From contig JAWWAC010000030.1 in the NCBI GenBank assembly GCA_033721915.1, forward strand, positions 1-35,156: a DNA stretch of 35,156 nucleotides. The letters are read 5' to 3'. The position numbers and the translations under genes were made by a program. Source of the stretch: REBR01 sp033721915. GTDB lineage: Bacteria > Pseudomonadota > Gammaproteobacteria > Pseudomonadales > Oleiphilaceae. The first letter of the stretch is position 1. Each line of letters opens with the position of its first letter. This document shows positions 1-9,229 of this stretch, piece by piece. The notes under the pieces were generated by a model. It was not told the DNA's origin. It made no database searches and saw only the letters and a program-made list of their open reading frames with translations.

Positions 1-1398
<1,398 letters not shown>

Positions 1399-1440
1399 AG
1401 TCACCCTTGGACGCGTAATGATGAGGAAAAATAATCGACC

Positions 1441-1469
1441 ATTATAGCCGTGTGTGGGCATTGCTGCCA
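1441..1469 (-). promoter_or_regulatory. Candidate sigma-70 promoter for rpoD
   Basis: On the minus strand the gap between dnaG and rpoD contains TGGCAG, 17 bases, then a perfect TATAAT. This gives a leader of about 35 bases before the rpoD ATG. The -10 is strong and the -35 is weak. An rpoD-proximal promoter is known in other gammaproteobacterial macromolecular synthesis operons. Prediction only. Confidence 0.55.
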
Positions 1470-1547
1470 CTTTGCCACTGCGGGATTACCGCTATGGACG
1501 GGCCAATCTCGTTGTGCTCTTTATTCTGTGACTCTGTAATCACCAAT

Positions 1548-1564
1548 GCCCCCAAATTGGGGGC
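1548..1564. repeat. Short GC-rich inverted repeat in the dnaG-rpoD gap
   Basis: GCCCCCAA and TTGGGGGC flank a single central base, forming a near-perfect palindrome 39 bases past the dnaG stop. There is no T-run after it on the minus strand, so it is a poor intrinsic terminator. It could be an mRNA processing or stability hairpin between dnaG and rpoD, or a protein site. Confidence 0.4.
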
Positions 1565-1602
1565 GACGTCGGCTGAATTCAAGGTCAGTTCCGCAATTCC
1601 CG

Positions 1603-3372
1603 TTAATGGCTCTTGTTATGACGCTGTCGCAGTCGGGTCAGTTCCCGCAAACGCTCCCGCTCACTGGGGGAGAGGTCGCTGATGCGGCCGCGGTAGTCCA
1701 GCAGTGCCTTGACGTCCGCCGGAATACGCTGCTGCAGCCGGTCCAGGATTTCCCGGGCATCCTTGAGGATGTAGTGACTGGCCGGGTAATGCTCAATGGG
1801 GTTGAACAGATCCCGGAAGCGGTCCCGGGCCACCGGGTCCGTGGCCAGTGCGCGCAGTACCTGGTCGCTGTGGCGAAGCCCCCGTTCCAGCAGCCAGCCG
1901 GCAAAGCCATGGCTGCGGCCCAGTTTTTCCGTGTCGGCAGTGGCCTGTTGCACCTCCTCGGCCAGTGTCGGGTCGGCATAGAGGGCGGCGCAGAGCATGA
2001 TATCCCGGTCAAGGCGTATGCCGGGCTGGCCGGCGCTGCCTGCCATGGCGCCCTGGGCGCCGGCGGGGTGGCGTGAGCCTGACTGGCGCTTGTCGCCACG
2101 GCGCCCTCCCTGCGGGTACTGGGGTCGTCCGCACAGGCGCCGCAGTTCGTGCCACATGGCCTCCCGCAGTGTGGAGCGGGGCATCTTGCGCAGCAGTGGT
2201 TCACAGCGGGACTTGAGCTCCCCCCGGTGTTCCGGCAGGGTCAGGTCCAGCCCTTCCCCCTGGCGGGCAAACAGCTGCCGTGACAGGGGGGTGGCGGCGT
2301 CCATGCGGGCACGGAAGGCCGCTTCCCCCTCCTGTCGCACCAGTGTGTCCGGGTCTTCCCCCTCGGGCAGCATCAGAAACTGGATGTGGATGCCGTCGCT
2401 GATCAGCTCAAGGGCGTTCTCCAGGGCCTTGTCCGCCGCCCGGTAGCCGGCCTGGTCCCCGTCGAAGCAGAAGATCACATGGCGCACATGGCGCAGCAGC
2501 GCCTGCAGGCTGTCCTGGTTGGTGGCGGTGCCGGAGGCGGCCACTGCATCGGTGATGCCGTTCTGGGCCAGTGCGATCACGTCCATGTAGCCCTCCACCA
2601 CCAGCAGCCGGTCCAGCCGGCGGTTGGCCTGCTGGGCCTCATAGAGCCCGTAGAGGGTCTGGCTCTTGTGGAAGACCTCCGACTCCGGGGAGTTGATGTA
2701 CTTGGCCTTGTCGTCCCCCAGTGTGCGGCCGCCGAAGGCCACGGTGCGGCCACGGGTGTTGCGGATGGGGAACATGACCCGGTTGCGGAACAGGTCCCGT
2801 GGCTTGCCGTACTTGTCCGAGATGGCCTTGACGGTGATCAGCGCCTTGCGGGTTTCGCTGCTGACGGCCCTGGACAGGGCATCGCCCTGTGGCGGTGCGA
2901 AACCCAGCTGGAAGCGCTCGATGGTGGCCTGGTCCAGGCCCCGCTTGGCCAGGTAGTCACGAGCCAGTGCCGCTGCCGGGTCCTGCTGCAGTGCCTTCTG
3001 GTAGTAGCGGCTGGCCTCGTCCAGTGCGCCGGTCAGGGTCTTGACCTGGCGCATTTCCTCCCTGACCGCCTGGTCGTAGGGCACCTCCATGCCCATGCGC
3101 CCGGCCAGTTCTTCCACGGCTTCGGTAAAGCCCAGTCCGTCGAATTCCCGCAGGAAACTGATGGCGTCCCCGTGGGCGCCGCAACCAAAGCAGTGGTAGA
3201 AGCCCTTGTCGGGGCGCAGGTGGAAAGAGGGCGTCTTCTCGTCGTGGAAGGGGCAGCAGGCCTTGTAGCTGCTGCCGGACTTCTTGAGATTGACGCGGCT
3301 GCCCACCAGATCCGCCAGATCCGCCCGATCCAGCAGTTCCTCGATAAAGCGTTGTGGGATCAGTCCGCTCAT
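1603..3372 (-). CDS. dnaG: DNA primase
   Basis: Synthesises RNA primers for DNA replication at the fork, working with the DnaB helicase. The 589 residues are close to the 581 of E. coli DnaG. The N-terminal CHC2 zinc-binding domain shows C40, H43, C61 and C64 (CCPFH and CFGCG). The catalytic core has FGGRTLGDDKAKYINSPE. The TOPRIM domain follows, with EGYMD at residues 260-264 and DGDQAG at 304-309, holding the acidic metal ligands. The C-terminal third is the variable linker and helicase-binding part. The ATG has a good ribosome site (CGGAGTG). It lies 195 bases downstream of rpsU, with a terminator hairpin between them, so primase is probably made from read-through plus internal transcription, as in E. 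coli. Confidence 0.98.
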   Translation of the reverse strand: MSGLIPQRFIEELLDRADLADLVGSRVNLKKSGSSYKACCPFHDEKTPSFHLRPDKGFYHCFGCGAHGDAISFLREFDGLGFTEAVEELAGRMGMEVPYDQAVREEMRQVKTLTGALDEASRYYQKALQQDPAAALARDYLAKRGLDQATIERFQLGFAPPQGDALSRAVSSETRKALITVKAISDKYGKPRDLFRNRVMFPIRNTRGRTVAFGGRTLGDDKAKYINSPESEVFHKSQTLYGLYEAQQANRRLDRLLVVEGYMDVIALAQNGITDAVAASGTATNQDSLQALLRHVRHVIFCFDGDQAGYRAADKALENALELISDGIHIQFLMLPEGEDPDTLVRQEGEAAFRARMDAATPLSRQLFARQGEGLDLTLPEHRGELKSRCEPLLRKMPRSTLREAMWHELRRLCGRPQYPQGGRRGDKRQSGSRHPAGAQGAMAGSAGQPGIRLDRDIMLCAALYADPTLAEEVQQATADTEKLGRSHGFAGWLLERGLRHSDQVLRALATDPVARDRFRDLFNPIEHYPASHYILKDAREILDRLQQRIPADVKALLDYRGRISDLSPSERERLRELTRLRQRHNKSH

Positions 3373-3453
3373 GGCGCACTCCGGTGGCTTGAGGGTGCCC
3401 GGTCAGGGCACTGATGCCGGTGTCAGTCTCAATCGGTAACGGCACAACCAGAA

Positions 3454-3475
3454 ACGCCCGCCAAAAGGCGGGCGT
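3454..3475 (-). terminator. Intrinsic terminator/attenuator between rpsU and dnaG
   Basis: A perfect 9-base stem ACGCCCGCC / GGCGGGCGT with an AAAA/TTTT loop is followed on the minus strand by a T-rich tail (TTTCTGGTT). It sits 93 bases after the rpsU stop and 81 bases before the dnaG start. E. coli has a terminator at the equivalent position that keeps primase levels far below S21, and the same role is inferred here. Confidence 0.75.
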
Positions 3476-3567
3476 CAACAAGCGCAGCCGGACCCGAGTG
3501 TCCGGCGTTGTCGGAACAGGTCCTGTCAGAAAGCGACCCTGCTCCCGAGCTCAGCCAGAGACAGTGC

Positions 3568-3783
3568 TCAGTACATGCGCTCGAATTTCTTCTGCTCGCG
3601 CTGCAGCTTCTTCTGGTGCCGTTTCACGGCAGCTGCGGCCTTGCGCTTGCGCACGGCAGTGGGCTTTTCGTAATGTTCACGACGGCGTACTTCTGACAAA
3701 ACCCCCGCTTTCTCACAGGAACGCTTGAAGCGACGCAGTGCCACGTCAAACGGCTCATTCTCTCGTACTTTTACAGCGGGCAT
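3568..3783 (-). CDS. rpsU: 30S ribosomal protein S21
   Basis: Small basic protein of the 30S subunit platform, involved in translation initiation. The 71 residues match the family length. The hallmark start is MPAVKVRENEPFDVALRRFK, followed by KAGVLSEVRRREHYEKP and a strongly basic C-terminus. The ATG is preceded by AAGGTAGGTGG, a strong ribosome site. It is the first gene of rpsU-dnaG-rpoD, transcribed away from tsaD, the arrangement usual in gammaproteobacteria. Confidence 0.98.
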   Translation of the reverse strand: MPAVKVRENEPFDVALRRFKRSCEKAGVLSEVRRREHYEKPTAVRKRKAAAAVKRHQKKLQREQKKFERMY

Positions 3784-3863
3784 GTAAAACCACCTACCTT
3801 AATCGTTGTCGGCTGATTGGATGCGTTCGCCCCACAAGGGGCCGTTTTGAAATAAGGACGGGG

Positions 3864-3893
3864 ATTGTACTGCCGGGTGCTTGCCCTTGTAAA
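3864..3893 (-). promoter_or_regulatory. Sigma-70 promoter of the rpsU-dnaG-rpoD operon
   Basis: Minus strand: TTTACA, 18 bases, TACAAT. Both hexamers are within one mismatch of consensus. The predicted start is near 3857, giving an rpsU leader of about 75 bases. The facing tsaD gene begins about 180 bases away on the other strand. Confidence 0.65.
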
Positions 3894-4034
3894 GCGCTTT
3901 CAGCGTTTACCCGGATACCCGGTCCCACCTTTTCATGGGCTGTGACAGTCAGCACGGCATCCGGTTCCCGCTGTCCGTGACAGACCCGCAGGGTCAGAGA
4001 ATCAGCGGAGAGGCACAGCGGGGCCGGAGTCTGG

Positions 4035-4040
4035 TAAACT
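4035..4040 (+). promoter_or_regulatory. Possible extended -10 element for tsaD
   Basis: TGGTAAACT forms an extended -10 (TG, one base, TAAACT) 35 bases before the chosen tsaD ATG. No convincing -35 lies at the right distance. Weak prediction. Confidence 0.35.
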
Positions 4041-4074
4041 GGCGCTTTTCACCATGGCGCCAGTGGGAGGGACA

Positions 4075-5100
4075 ATGCGGGTACTGGGAATCGAGACGTC
4101 CTGCGACGAGACCGGTGTGGCTGTGTACGATTCGCAGCGTGGGCTGCTGGCCCATGATCTGTACAGTCAGGTGGCGCAGCATGCGGATTATGGCGGCGTG
4201 GTGCCGGAGCTGGCCTCAAGGGATCATGTGCGCAAGCTGTTGCCACTGTGCGACCGGGTGCTGGACAGGGCCGGAATGGGCCGTGGTGATCTGGACGCCA
4301 TTGCCTACACCGCCGGCCCGGGCCTGATCGGCGCGCTGATGGTGGGCAGTACCACGGCCCATGGCATGGCACTGGCGCTGGATATCCCGGTGCTGGGTGT
4401 GCACCACATGGAGGGGCACCTGCTGGCCCCCATGCTGGAGCCGGACCCGCCGGCCTTCCCCTTTATTGCACTGCTGGTCTCCGGCGGCCACACCCAGCTG
4501 GTGCAGGTGGATGGCATCGGCGAGTACCGCCTGCTGGGTGAGTCCGTGGACGATGCCGCCGGGGAGGCGTTCGACAAGACCGCCAAGATGCTGGGGCTGG
4601 ATTACCCCGGTGGCCCCAGGGTGGCCGCACTGGCCCGACAGGGCCGCCCGGGGCGCTTTGTCTTCCCCAGGCCCATGACTCACAAGCCGGGGCTGGACTT
4701 CAGCTTCAGCGGCCTCAAGACCTACACCGCCAACACCCTGCACGATGTCCGCGCCGCCGGGGATGACAGTGAACAGACCCGGGCGGATGTGGCCCTGGCC
4801 TTTGAGACGGCGGTGGTGGAAACACTGGCCATCAAGTGCCGCAGGGCCATGGCGGAGACGGGCATACGCCGGCTGATTGTGGCCGGCGGTGTGAGCGCCA
4901 ATGTGGCCCTGAGGGAGCACCTGGAGGGGATGATGGTGAAGGAGAAGGGGCGGGTCTATTATGCCCGTCACGAGTTCTGTACCGATAACGGGGCCATGAT
5001 CGCCTACGCAGGCTGCCAGCGACTGCTGGCCGGCCAGCGCGACGGTGAGGCCATGCTGGCGGTGCCGCGCTGGCCCATGGACCAGCTGCCGCCGCTGTAA
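4075..5100 (+). CDS. tsaD: tRNA N6-adenosine threonylcarbamoyltransferase TsaD
   Basis: Transfers the threonylcarbamoyl group to A37 of tRNAs that read ANN codons (t6A), together with TsaB and TsaE; essential in most bacteria. The 341 residues have the Kae1/TsaD fold: MRVLGIETSCDETGVA at the start, the metal-binding HHMEGH with H111 and H115, LVSGGHTQL, and NPGG-type glycine loops ending in IVAGGVSANVALR and CTDNGAMIAYAG. I chose the ATG at 4075 because GGGAGG lies just upstream and the conserved sequence begins there. An in-frame ATG at 4054 would add seven non-conserved residues. The gene is divergent from rpsU, a widespread gammaproteobacterial arrangement. A coupled role with translation fits the neighbourhood. 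Confidence 0.97.
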   Translation: MRVLGIETSCDETGVAVYDSQRGLLAHDLYSQVAQHADYGGVVPELASRDHVRKLLPLCDRVLDRAGMGRGDLDAIAYTAGPGLIGALMVGSTTAHGMALALDIPVLGVHHMEGHLLAPMLEPDPPAFPFIALLVSGGHTQLVQVDGIGEYRLLGESVDDAAGEAFDKTAKMLGLDYPGGPRVAALARQGRPGRFVFPRPMTHKPGLDFSFSGLKTYTANTLHDVRAAGDDSEQTRADVALAFETAVVETLAIKCRRAMAETGIRRLIVAGGVSANVALREHLEGMMVKEKGRVYYARHEFCTDNGAMIAYAGCQRLLAGQRDGEAMLAVPRWPMDQLPPL

Positions 5101-5123
5101 TGCCCGGGTGGCCCTGCGGGGGC

Positions 5124-5705
5124 TTACAGGCCGGTTTCCGCGCCCCGTGCCAGTCGCACCAGGTTGTCCCTGTGGCTGACCACAATCAGCGCGGCAATAA
5201 TCAGGAAGGTCAGCACCTGCTCCGGGTCCAGCCACCAGGCCAGCAGGGGGGACAGCACCACGGACACCAGGGAGGCCAGTGAAGCGATGCGACTGCGGCG
5301 GGCGACAATCACCCAGACCAGCACCATGGCCAGTATGGTGGCCGGCGCCAGCGCCAGCCCGGCCCCCAGTGTGGTGGCCACCCCCTTGCCGCCACGGAAG
5401 CGGGAGTACAGTGGCAGTATGTGGCCGAGAATGGCGCTCAGCGCCACCAGTGTCTGCACCAGTGGCGGTGCCCCCAGCCACTGGGCCAGCAGTATGGGCA
5501 GGTAGCCCTTGAGGGCGTCCCCCAGCAGGGTCAGCAGTGCCGGCCCGGGGCCGCTGATGCGGTACACATTGGAGGCGCCGGGGTTGCGCGAGCCGTACAG
5601 GTGGGGCGGCGGGGCATTGAGCAGGCGGCAGACGCCCTGGGCGCACAGGATGGAGCCGGCCAGGTAGCCCAGAAGGCACAAAAGGGCATAGAAGAGTAAT
5701 TGCAT
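5124..5705 (-). CDS. plsY: Glycerol-3-phosphate acyltransferase PlsY
   Basis: Inner-membrane enzyme that transfers the acyl group from acyl-phosphate to glycerol-3-phosphate, the first step of phospholipid synthesis. The 193 residues are almost all hydrophobic, with about five membrane segments. Conserved motifs are GSRNPGASNVYR (motif 1), GDALKGYLP (motif 2) and FRGGKGVATTLG (the glycine-rich motif 3). The start MQLLFYALL at 5705 begins directly with the first membrane helix; the frame remains open upstream, but that extension would run through folB. It starts only 33 bases from folB on the opposite strand, so their promoters must overlap. Confidence 0.96.
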   Translation of the reverse strand: MQLLFYALLCLLGYLAGSILCAQGVCRLLNAPPPHLYGSRNPGASNVYRISGPGPALLTLLGDALKGYLPILLAQWLGAPPLVQTLVALSAILGHILPLYSRFRGGKGVATTLGAGLALAPATILAMVLVWVIVARRSRIASLASLVSVVLSPLLAWWLDPEQVLTFLIIAALIVVSHRDNLVRLARGAETGL

Positions 5706-5738
5706 GGCATTATCTGACCGGGTTATGGGAACCGCATT

Positions 5739-6092
5739 ATGGACAGCGTATTGATTGAAGGGCTGCTTGTGAATGCCATTATCGGTGTTTTTCCCTGGGA
5801 AAGGCAGCTGGAGCAGACACTGGTGGCGGATCTGGAGCTGGGCTGGGACAATCGCCCGGCCGGCGCCTCGGACGATGTGGCGGATGCGCTGGATTATTCC
5901 GTGGTGGCGGAGCGGGTCACGCGGGTGATCCGCGAGGGGCGCTTCCGCCTGCTGGAGGCGGCGGCGGAGGCGGTGGCAGAGGATCTGCGCTCGGCACTGG
6001 GCGTGCGGTCCCTGTGCATGACACTGCGCAAGCCCGGGGCGGTGCCAGGGGCCCGCTCCGTGGGTGTGCGAATTCAACGTGGGGAGGCCTGA
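5739..6092 (+). CDS. folB: Dihydroneopterin aldolase FolB
   Basis: Converts 7,8-dihydroneopterin to 6-hydroxymethyl-7,8-dihydropterin in folate synthesis. The 117 residues match the family. Seen are the N-terminal MDSVLIEGLLVNAIIGVFPWE (the family IxGIGxxxWER region), DALDYSVVAERV with the conserved tyrosine, FRLLEAAAEAVAEDL with the active-site Glu region, and the C-terminal LRKPGAVPGARSVGVRI. Its stop overlaps the start of the next gene (TGATG), so it is translationally coupled to the folK-like gene. Confidence 0.95.
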   Translation: MDSVLIEGLLVNAIIGVFPWERQLEQTLVADLELGWDNRPAGASDDVADALDYSVVAERVTRVIREGRFRLLEAAAEAVAEDLRSALGVRSLCMTLRKPGAVPGARSVGVRIQRGEA

Positions 6093-6604
6093 TGGCCCGG
6101 GTGTATCTGAGTATCGGCAGCAATCAGCAGCGCGAGCACCATGTCACCGTGGCGCTGGATGCGCTGCGGGAACAGTTCGGCGATCTGGACATCTCCTCGG
6201 TCTATGACAGCGAGGCGGTGGGCTTTGACGGCGAGGCCTTTCTCAACCTGGTGGTGGGTCTGGATACCGACTGGAGCGTGTCCCGGCTTTACGACTGGAT
6301 CAAGGCCCTCGAGAACCGCCACGGACGGCGGCGCGATGTGCCCCGTTTCAGCTCCCGCACACTGGATATTGATATCCTGACGGTGGACCAGCAGGTGGGC
6401 CACCCGGCGGGGGTGGAGCTGCCACGGGGGGAGATACTGGGCAATGCCTTTGTGCTGCGCCCCCTGGCTGAGATCGCCCCGGAAGAGCGTCACCCGCTGG
6501 ATGGACGCTGTTATGGGGATCTGTGGGCGGCCTATGACCGGCCACAGAAGCTTCACCCCATCCCCTTCCACTGGCACGGGCGGCAGATTTCGCCGCGCCG
6601 GTAA
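6092..6604 (+). CDS. HPPK-like protein, folK paralogue downstream of folB
   Basis: Belongs to the 6-hydroxymethyl-7,8-dihydropterin pyrophosphokinase family (170 residues). The true start is MARVYLSIGSNQQREHH at 6092, overlapping the folB stop. The substrate-loop signature is altered: the family's R-W-G-P-R-T-L-D-[LI]-D-[LI]-L reads VPRFSSRTLDIDIL here, so the W-G-P part is lost while the two metal-binding aspartates (LDID) and the adjacent arginine remain. A canonical FolK is encoded separately at 10130-10621, so this copy may be a specialised or redundant HPPK. A folK-like gene next to folB also occurs in Pseudomonas. Family membership is sure; activity on the usual substrate is not. Confidence 0.85.
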   Translation: MARVYLSIGSNQQREHHVTVALDALREQFGDLDISSVYDSEAVGFDGEAFLNLVVGLDTDWSVSRLYDWIKALENRHGRRRDVPRFSSRTLDIDILTVDQQVGHPAGVELPRGEILGNAFVLRPLAEIAPEERHPLDGRCYGDLWAAYDRPQKLHPIPFHWHGRQISPRR

Positions 6605-6664
6605 CGGCCCGCACTGATCGGGCATCCGGCCAGGCCTCCCCAAAGCCCTTTCAGAACCAATCCC

Positions 6665-8350
6665 TCAGACAGAATCCTCGCAGCCGGAATCGCGGCGCCG
6701 GAACAACTCGATCAGCCCTCGGGTGGAGCTGTCCAGGGCAGGGGCCTCGGCGTTGCCGCGGTTGGGCTGCAGCTGGTTGAGAATGTCTTTGCCCAGCTGC
6801 TTGCCCAGCTCCACGCCCCACTGGTCGAAGGAGTCAATGTCCCACAGGGCCCCCTGGATAAACACCTTGTGCTCGTAAAGGGCGATCAGCGCCCCCAGTG
6901 TCTCCGGTGTGGTCTTCTCGAACAGCAGTGTGTTACTGGGCTTGTTGCCGGGGATGGCCTTGTGGGGCGCCAGTGCGCGGGCGGCCCTGGGGTCCATGCC
7001 GGCGTCGAGCAGCTCACGGAGAGCCTCTTCTTCCGTCTTGCCCTGCATCAGCGCCTGGGTCTGGCTCAGGCCATTGGCGAAGAGGATGCGGTGGTGGTCC
7101 GCCACCGGGTTGTGGGTTTTCAGCGGCAGTATGAAATCCGCCGGTGCCAGACGTGTGCCCTGGTGCAGCAGCTGGTGGTAGGCGTGCTGGCCGTTGGCGC
7201 CGGCACCGCCCCAGATGATGGGGCCGGTGTTGTAGTCCACCGGTTGTCCGTCAAGACGCACACCCTTGCCGTTGCTCTCCATGTCCAGCTGCTGGATATG
7301 GGCGGGCAGCCCCCGCAGGTAGTGGTCATAGGGCAGCACCGCGTGGGTGTCGGCACCGAAGAAGTTGCCGTACCAGACCCCCAGCAGTCCCATGATCACC
7401 GGCATGTTCTGCTCCAGGGGGGTGGTGCGGAAATGGTGATCCATGCGCCGGGCGCCATGGAGCAGGGCGCGGAAGTTCTCCATGCCGATGGTCAGCGCCG
7501 TGGGCAGTCCGATGGCGGACCACAGTGAGTAGCGCCCGCCGACCCAGTCCCACATGGGGAAGATGTTGTCCGTCTCGATGCCAAAGTCCAGTGCTTCCTT
7601 CTCGTTGGCGGTGACCGCCACAAAATGCTTGCCGATGGTCTCTTCGCTGCCACCGTTGTGCAGGAACCACTCACGGGCCACCTTGGTGTTCTCCAGGGTC
7701 TCCTGGGTGCGGAAGGACTTGGACTGGATCAGGAACAGGGTGGTTTCCGGGTCGATGTGGCGCAGCACCTCGGTGATGTCCGAGCCGTCGATATTGGCCA
7801 CGTAATGGCAGTTGAGGCGACCGTGCCAGTAGGGCTTGAGTGAGGCGGAGACCAGCTTGGGGCCCAGGAAGGAGCCGCCGATGCCGATGCTGACCACGTC
7901 CGTGAAGGGCTTGTTGGAAAACCCCCGCCACTGGGTGCTGCGCACCCGCCAGACAAAGGACTCGATGCGATCCAGTGTCGCCTGCACCCGGGGCATGATG
8001 TTCTCGCCGTCCACCGTGATGGTTTCACCGGGGGCGGCGCGCAATGCGAAATGCAGTGCCGGGCGCTGCTCCGTGGTGTTCACGGTCTCCCCCAGGAACA
8101 GCGATTCGATGCGTTCAGGCAGCTGCCGTTCACGGGCCAGTGCAAAGAGCCGGTCCATGCTCTCCTGGCGGATACGGTTCTTGGCGTAATCCAGTGTGAT
8201 GCCGGCGGCGGTCACACTGAAGCGGCTGAATCGCTGGGGGTCGTCCCGGAACAGGGTGCGCATGTGCACCGGTGCCATGTCACGGGCATGGTCCGCCAGA
8301 GCACGCCATTCCTGGCTGTCGGTCAGTGACGGTAGTGGGCGGTAGGCCAC
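6665..8350 (-). CDS. pgi: Glucose-6-phosphate isomerase
   Basis: Interconverts glucose-6-phosphate and fructose-6-phosphate in the cytosol. The 561 residues match the family. Sugar-phosphate binding segments include SIGIGGSFLGPK (about 154-165) and QSKSFRTQETLEN (about 209-221). The catalytic residues are in place: E358 in DMESNGK, H389 in NGQHAYHQ and K518 in VELGKQLGK. The loop before H389 reads IIWGGAGANGQH rather than the E. coli IIWGEPGTNGQH, a variant I also associate with Pseudomonas enzymes. It follows panC after 18 bases and is probably the last gene of the pan operon. A convergent folK-like gene ends 60 bases away. Confidence 0.98.
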   Translation of the reverse strand: MAYRPLPSLTDSQEWRALADHARDMAPVHMRTLFRDDPQRFSRFSVTAAGITLDYAKNRIRQESMDRLFALARERQLPERIESLFLGETVNTTEQRPALHFALRAAPGETITVDGENIMPRVQATLDRIESFVWRVRSTQWRGFSNKPFTDVVSIGIGGSFLGPKLVSASLKPYWHGRLNCHYVANIDGSDITEVLRHIDPETTLFLIQSKSFRTQETLENTKVAREWFLHNGGSEETIGKHFVAVTANEKEALDFGIETDNIFPMWDWVGGRYSLWSAIGLPTALTIGMENFRALLHGARRMDHHFRTTPLEQNMPVIMGLLGVWYGNFFGADTHAVLPYDHYLRGLPAHIQQLDMESNGKGVRLDGQPVDYNTGPIIWGGAGANGQHAYHQLLHQGTRLAPADFILPLKTHNPVADHHRILFANGLSQTQALMQGKTEEEALRELLDAGMDPRAARALAPHKAIPGNKPSNTLLFEKTTPETLGALIALYEHKVFIQGALWDIDSFDQWGVELGKQLGKDILNQLQPNRGNAEAPALDSSTRGLIELFRRRDSGCEDSV

Positions 8351-8368
8351 GGTCGGCTCTCCTTGCGG

Positions 8369-9229
8369 TCAGTGGTGGGGCTGTAGCGTGATGCTGATAT
8401 TGTCAATCAGCCGGGTGCTGCCCAGCCAGGCGGCCGCCAGCAGGGTGATCTCGGTGTCGTCCTGTTCCGCCGGCGTCAGTGTTTCGCTGTTGACGATATT
8501 GAAGTAATCCGGCGTGAATCCGTGCTCGGACAGGGTCTGTCTGGCCTGGTGGGCCAGTGTGCTGTAATCACGGCGGCCACGGCGGATCAGCTCGCCGGTG
8601 CTTTCCAGCATCTCGTGGATCAGCGCGGCGCGGCGCCGCTCCTCGCCACTGAGGTAGCGGTTGCGTGAGCTCATGGCCAGGCCGTCTTTCTCCCGGTGAG
8701 TGGGCACGCTTTCCACATGCACCGGCAGGTACAGGTCCCGGGTGAGCTTGCGGATCACCGCCAGCTGCTGGAAATCCTTTTCACCAAACACGGCCACATC
8801 CGGCTGCACAATATTGAACAGCAGCGTCACCACCGTGGCCACGCCGGTGAAATGCCCCGGGCGGCTGGCGCCGCAATGCAGCTCGGTGATCACCGGCACC
8901 GTGACCTTGCTGTGGCGGTCCAGCCCGCTGGGGTACATCTCCCGGGCGCTGGGGGCGAACACCAGGTGATTGCCGGCATCGCTGAGCTGGCGCTGGTCCT
9001 CGGCCAGTGTCCGGGGGTAGTTGTCCAGGTCCTCGTTGGCGCCGAACTGCAGCGGGTTGACGAAGATACTGGTCACCACTACGTCTGCCTGTCGCCTGGC
9101 CGCCTTGACCAGTGCCAGATGGCCCTCGTGCAGGTTGCCCATGGTGGGCACCAGTGCGATGCGGTGGCCCTGGTTGCGGTGATGACGCAGGTAGGCTTTG
9201 AGTTCGTTAACGGTATGTGTGGTTCTCAT
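8369..9229 (-). CDS. panC: Pantothenate synthetase (pantoate-beta-alanine ligase)
   Basis: Condenses pantoate with beta-alanine, using ATP, to make pantothenate (vitamin B5). The 286 residues carry the adenylylation signatures VPTMGNLHEGHLALV (HIGH-like), SIFVNPLQFG, FGEKDFQQLAVIRK and MSSRNRYLS (the KMSKS equivalent). The start MRTTHTVNEL at 9229 overlaps the panB stop by ATGA, indicating translational coupling. The frame is open for another 84 codons upstream, but that stretch is shadow sequence inside panB. No panD is present downstream; pgi follows directly, so beta-alanine must come from a gene elsewhere. Confidence 0.97.
   Translation of the reverse strand: MRTTHTVNELKAYLRHHRNQGHRIALVPTMGNLHEGHLALVKAARRQADVVVTSIFVNPLQFGANEDLDNYPRTLAEDQRQLSDAGNHLVFAPSAREMYPSGLDRHSKVTVPVITELHCGASRPGHFTGVATVVTLLFNIVQPDVAVFGEKDFQQLAVIRKLTRDLYLPVHVESVPTHREKDGLAMSSRNRYLSGEERRRAALIHEMLESTGELIRRGRRDYSTLAHQARQTLSEHGFTPDYFNIVNSETLTPAEQDDTEITLLAAAWLGSTRLIDNISITLQPHH

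Noticed and set aside
2386..3414. Long plus-strand open frame (342 codons) opposite dnaG
   Set aside because: Antisense shadow of a GC-rich gene; dnaG has all primase motifs on the other strand, and this frame has no recognisable domain.
4216..5679. Long minus-strand open frame (487 codons) opposite tsaD and in another frame of plsY
   Set aside because: tsaD and plsY both have complete motifs. This frame is rich in Pro/Arg/Gly and lacks a domain.
6607..6623. GCCCG-7-CGGGC hairpin between the folK-like gene and pgi
   Set aside because: The stem is only 5 bases and has no T-run on either strand, so I do not call it a terminator.
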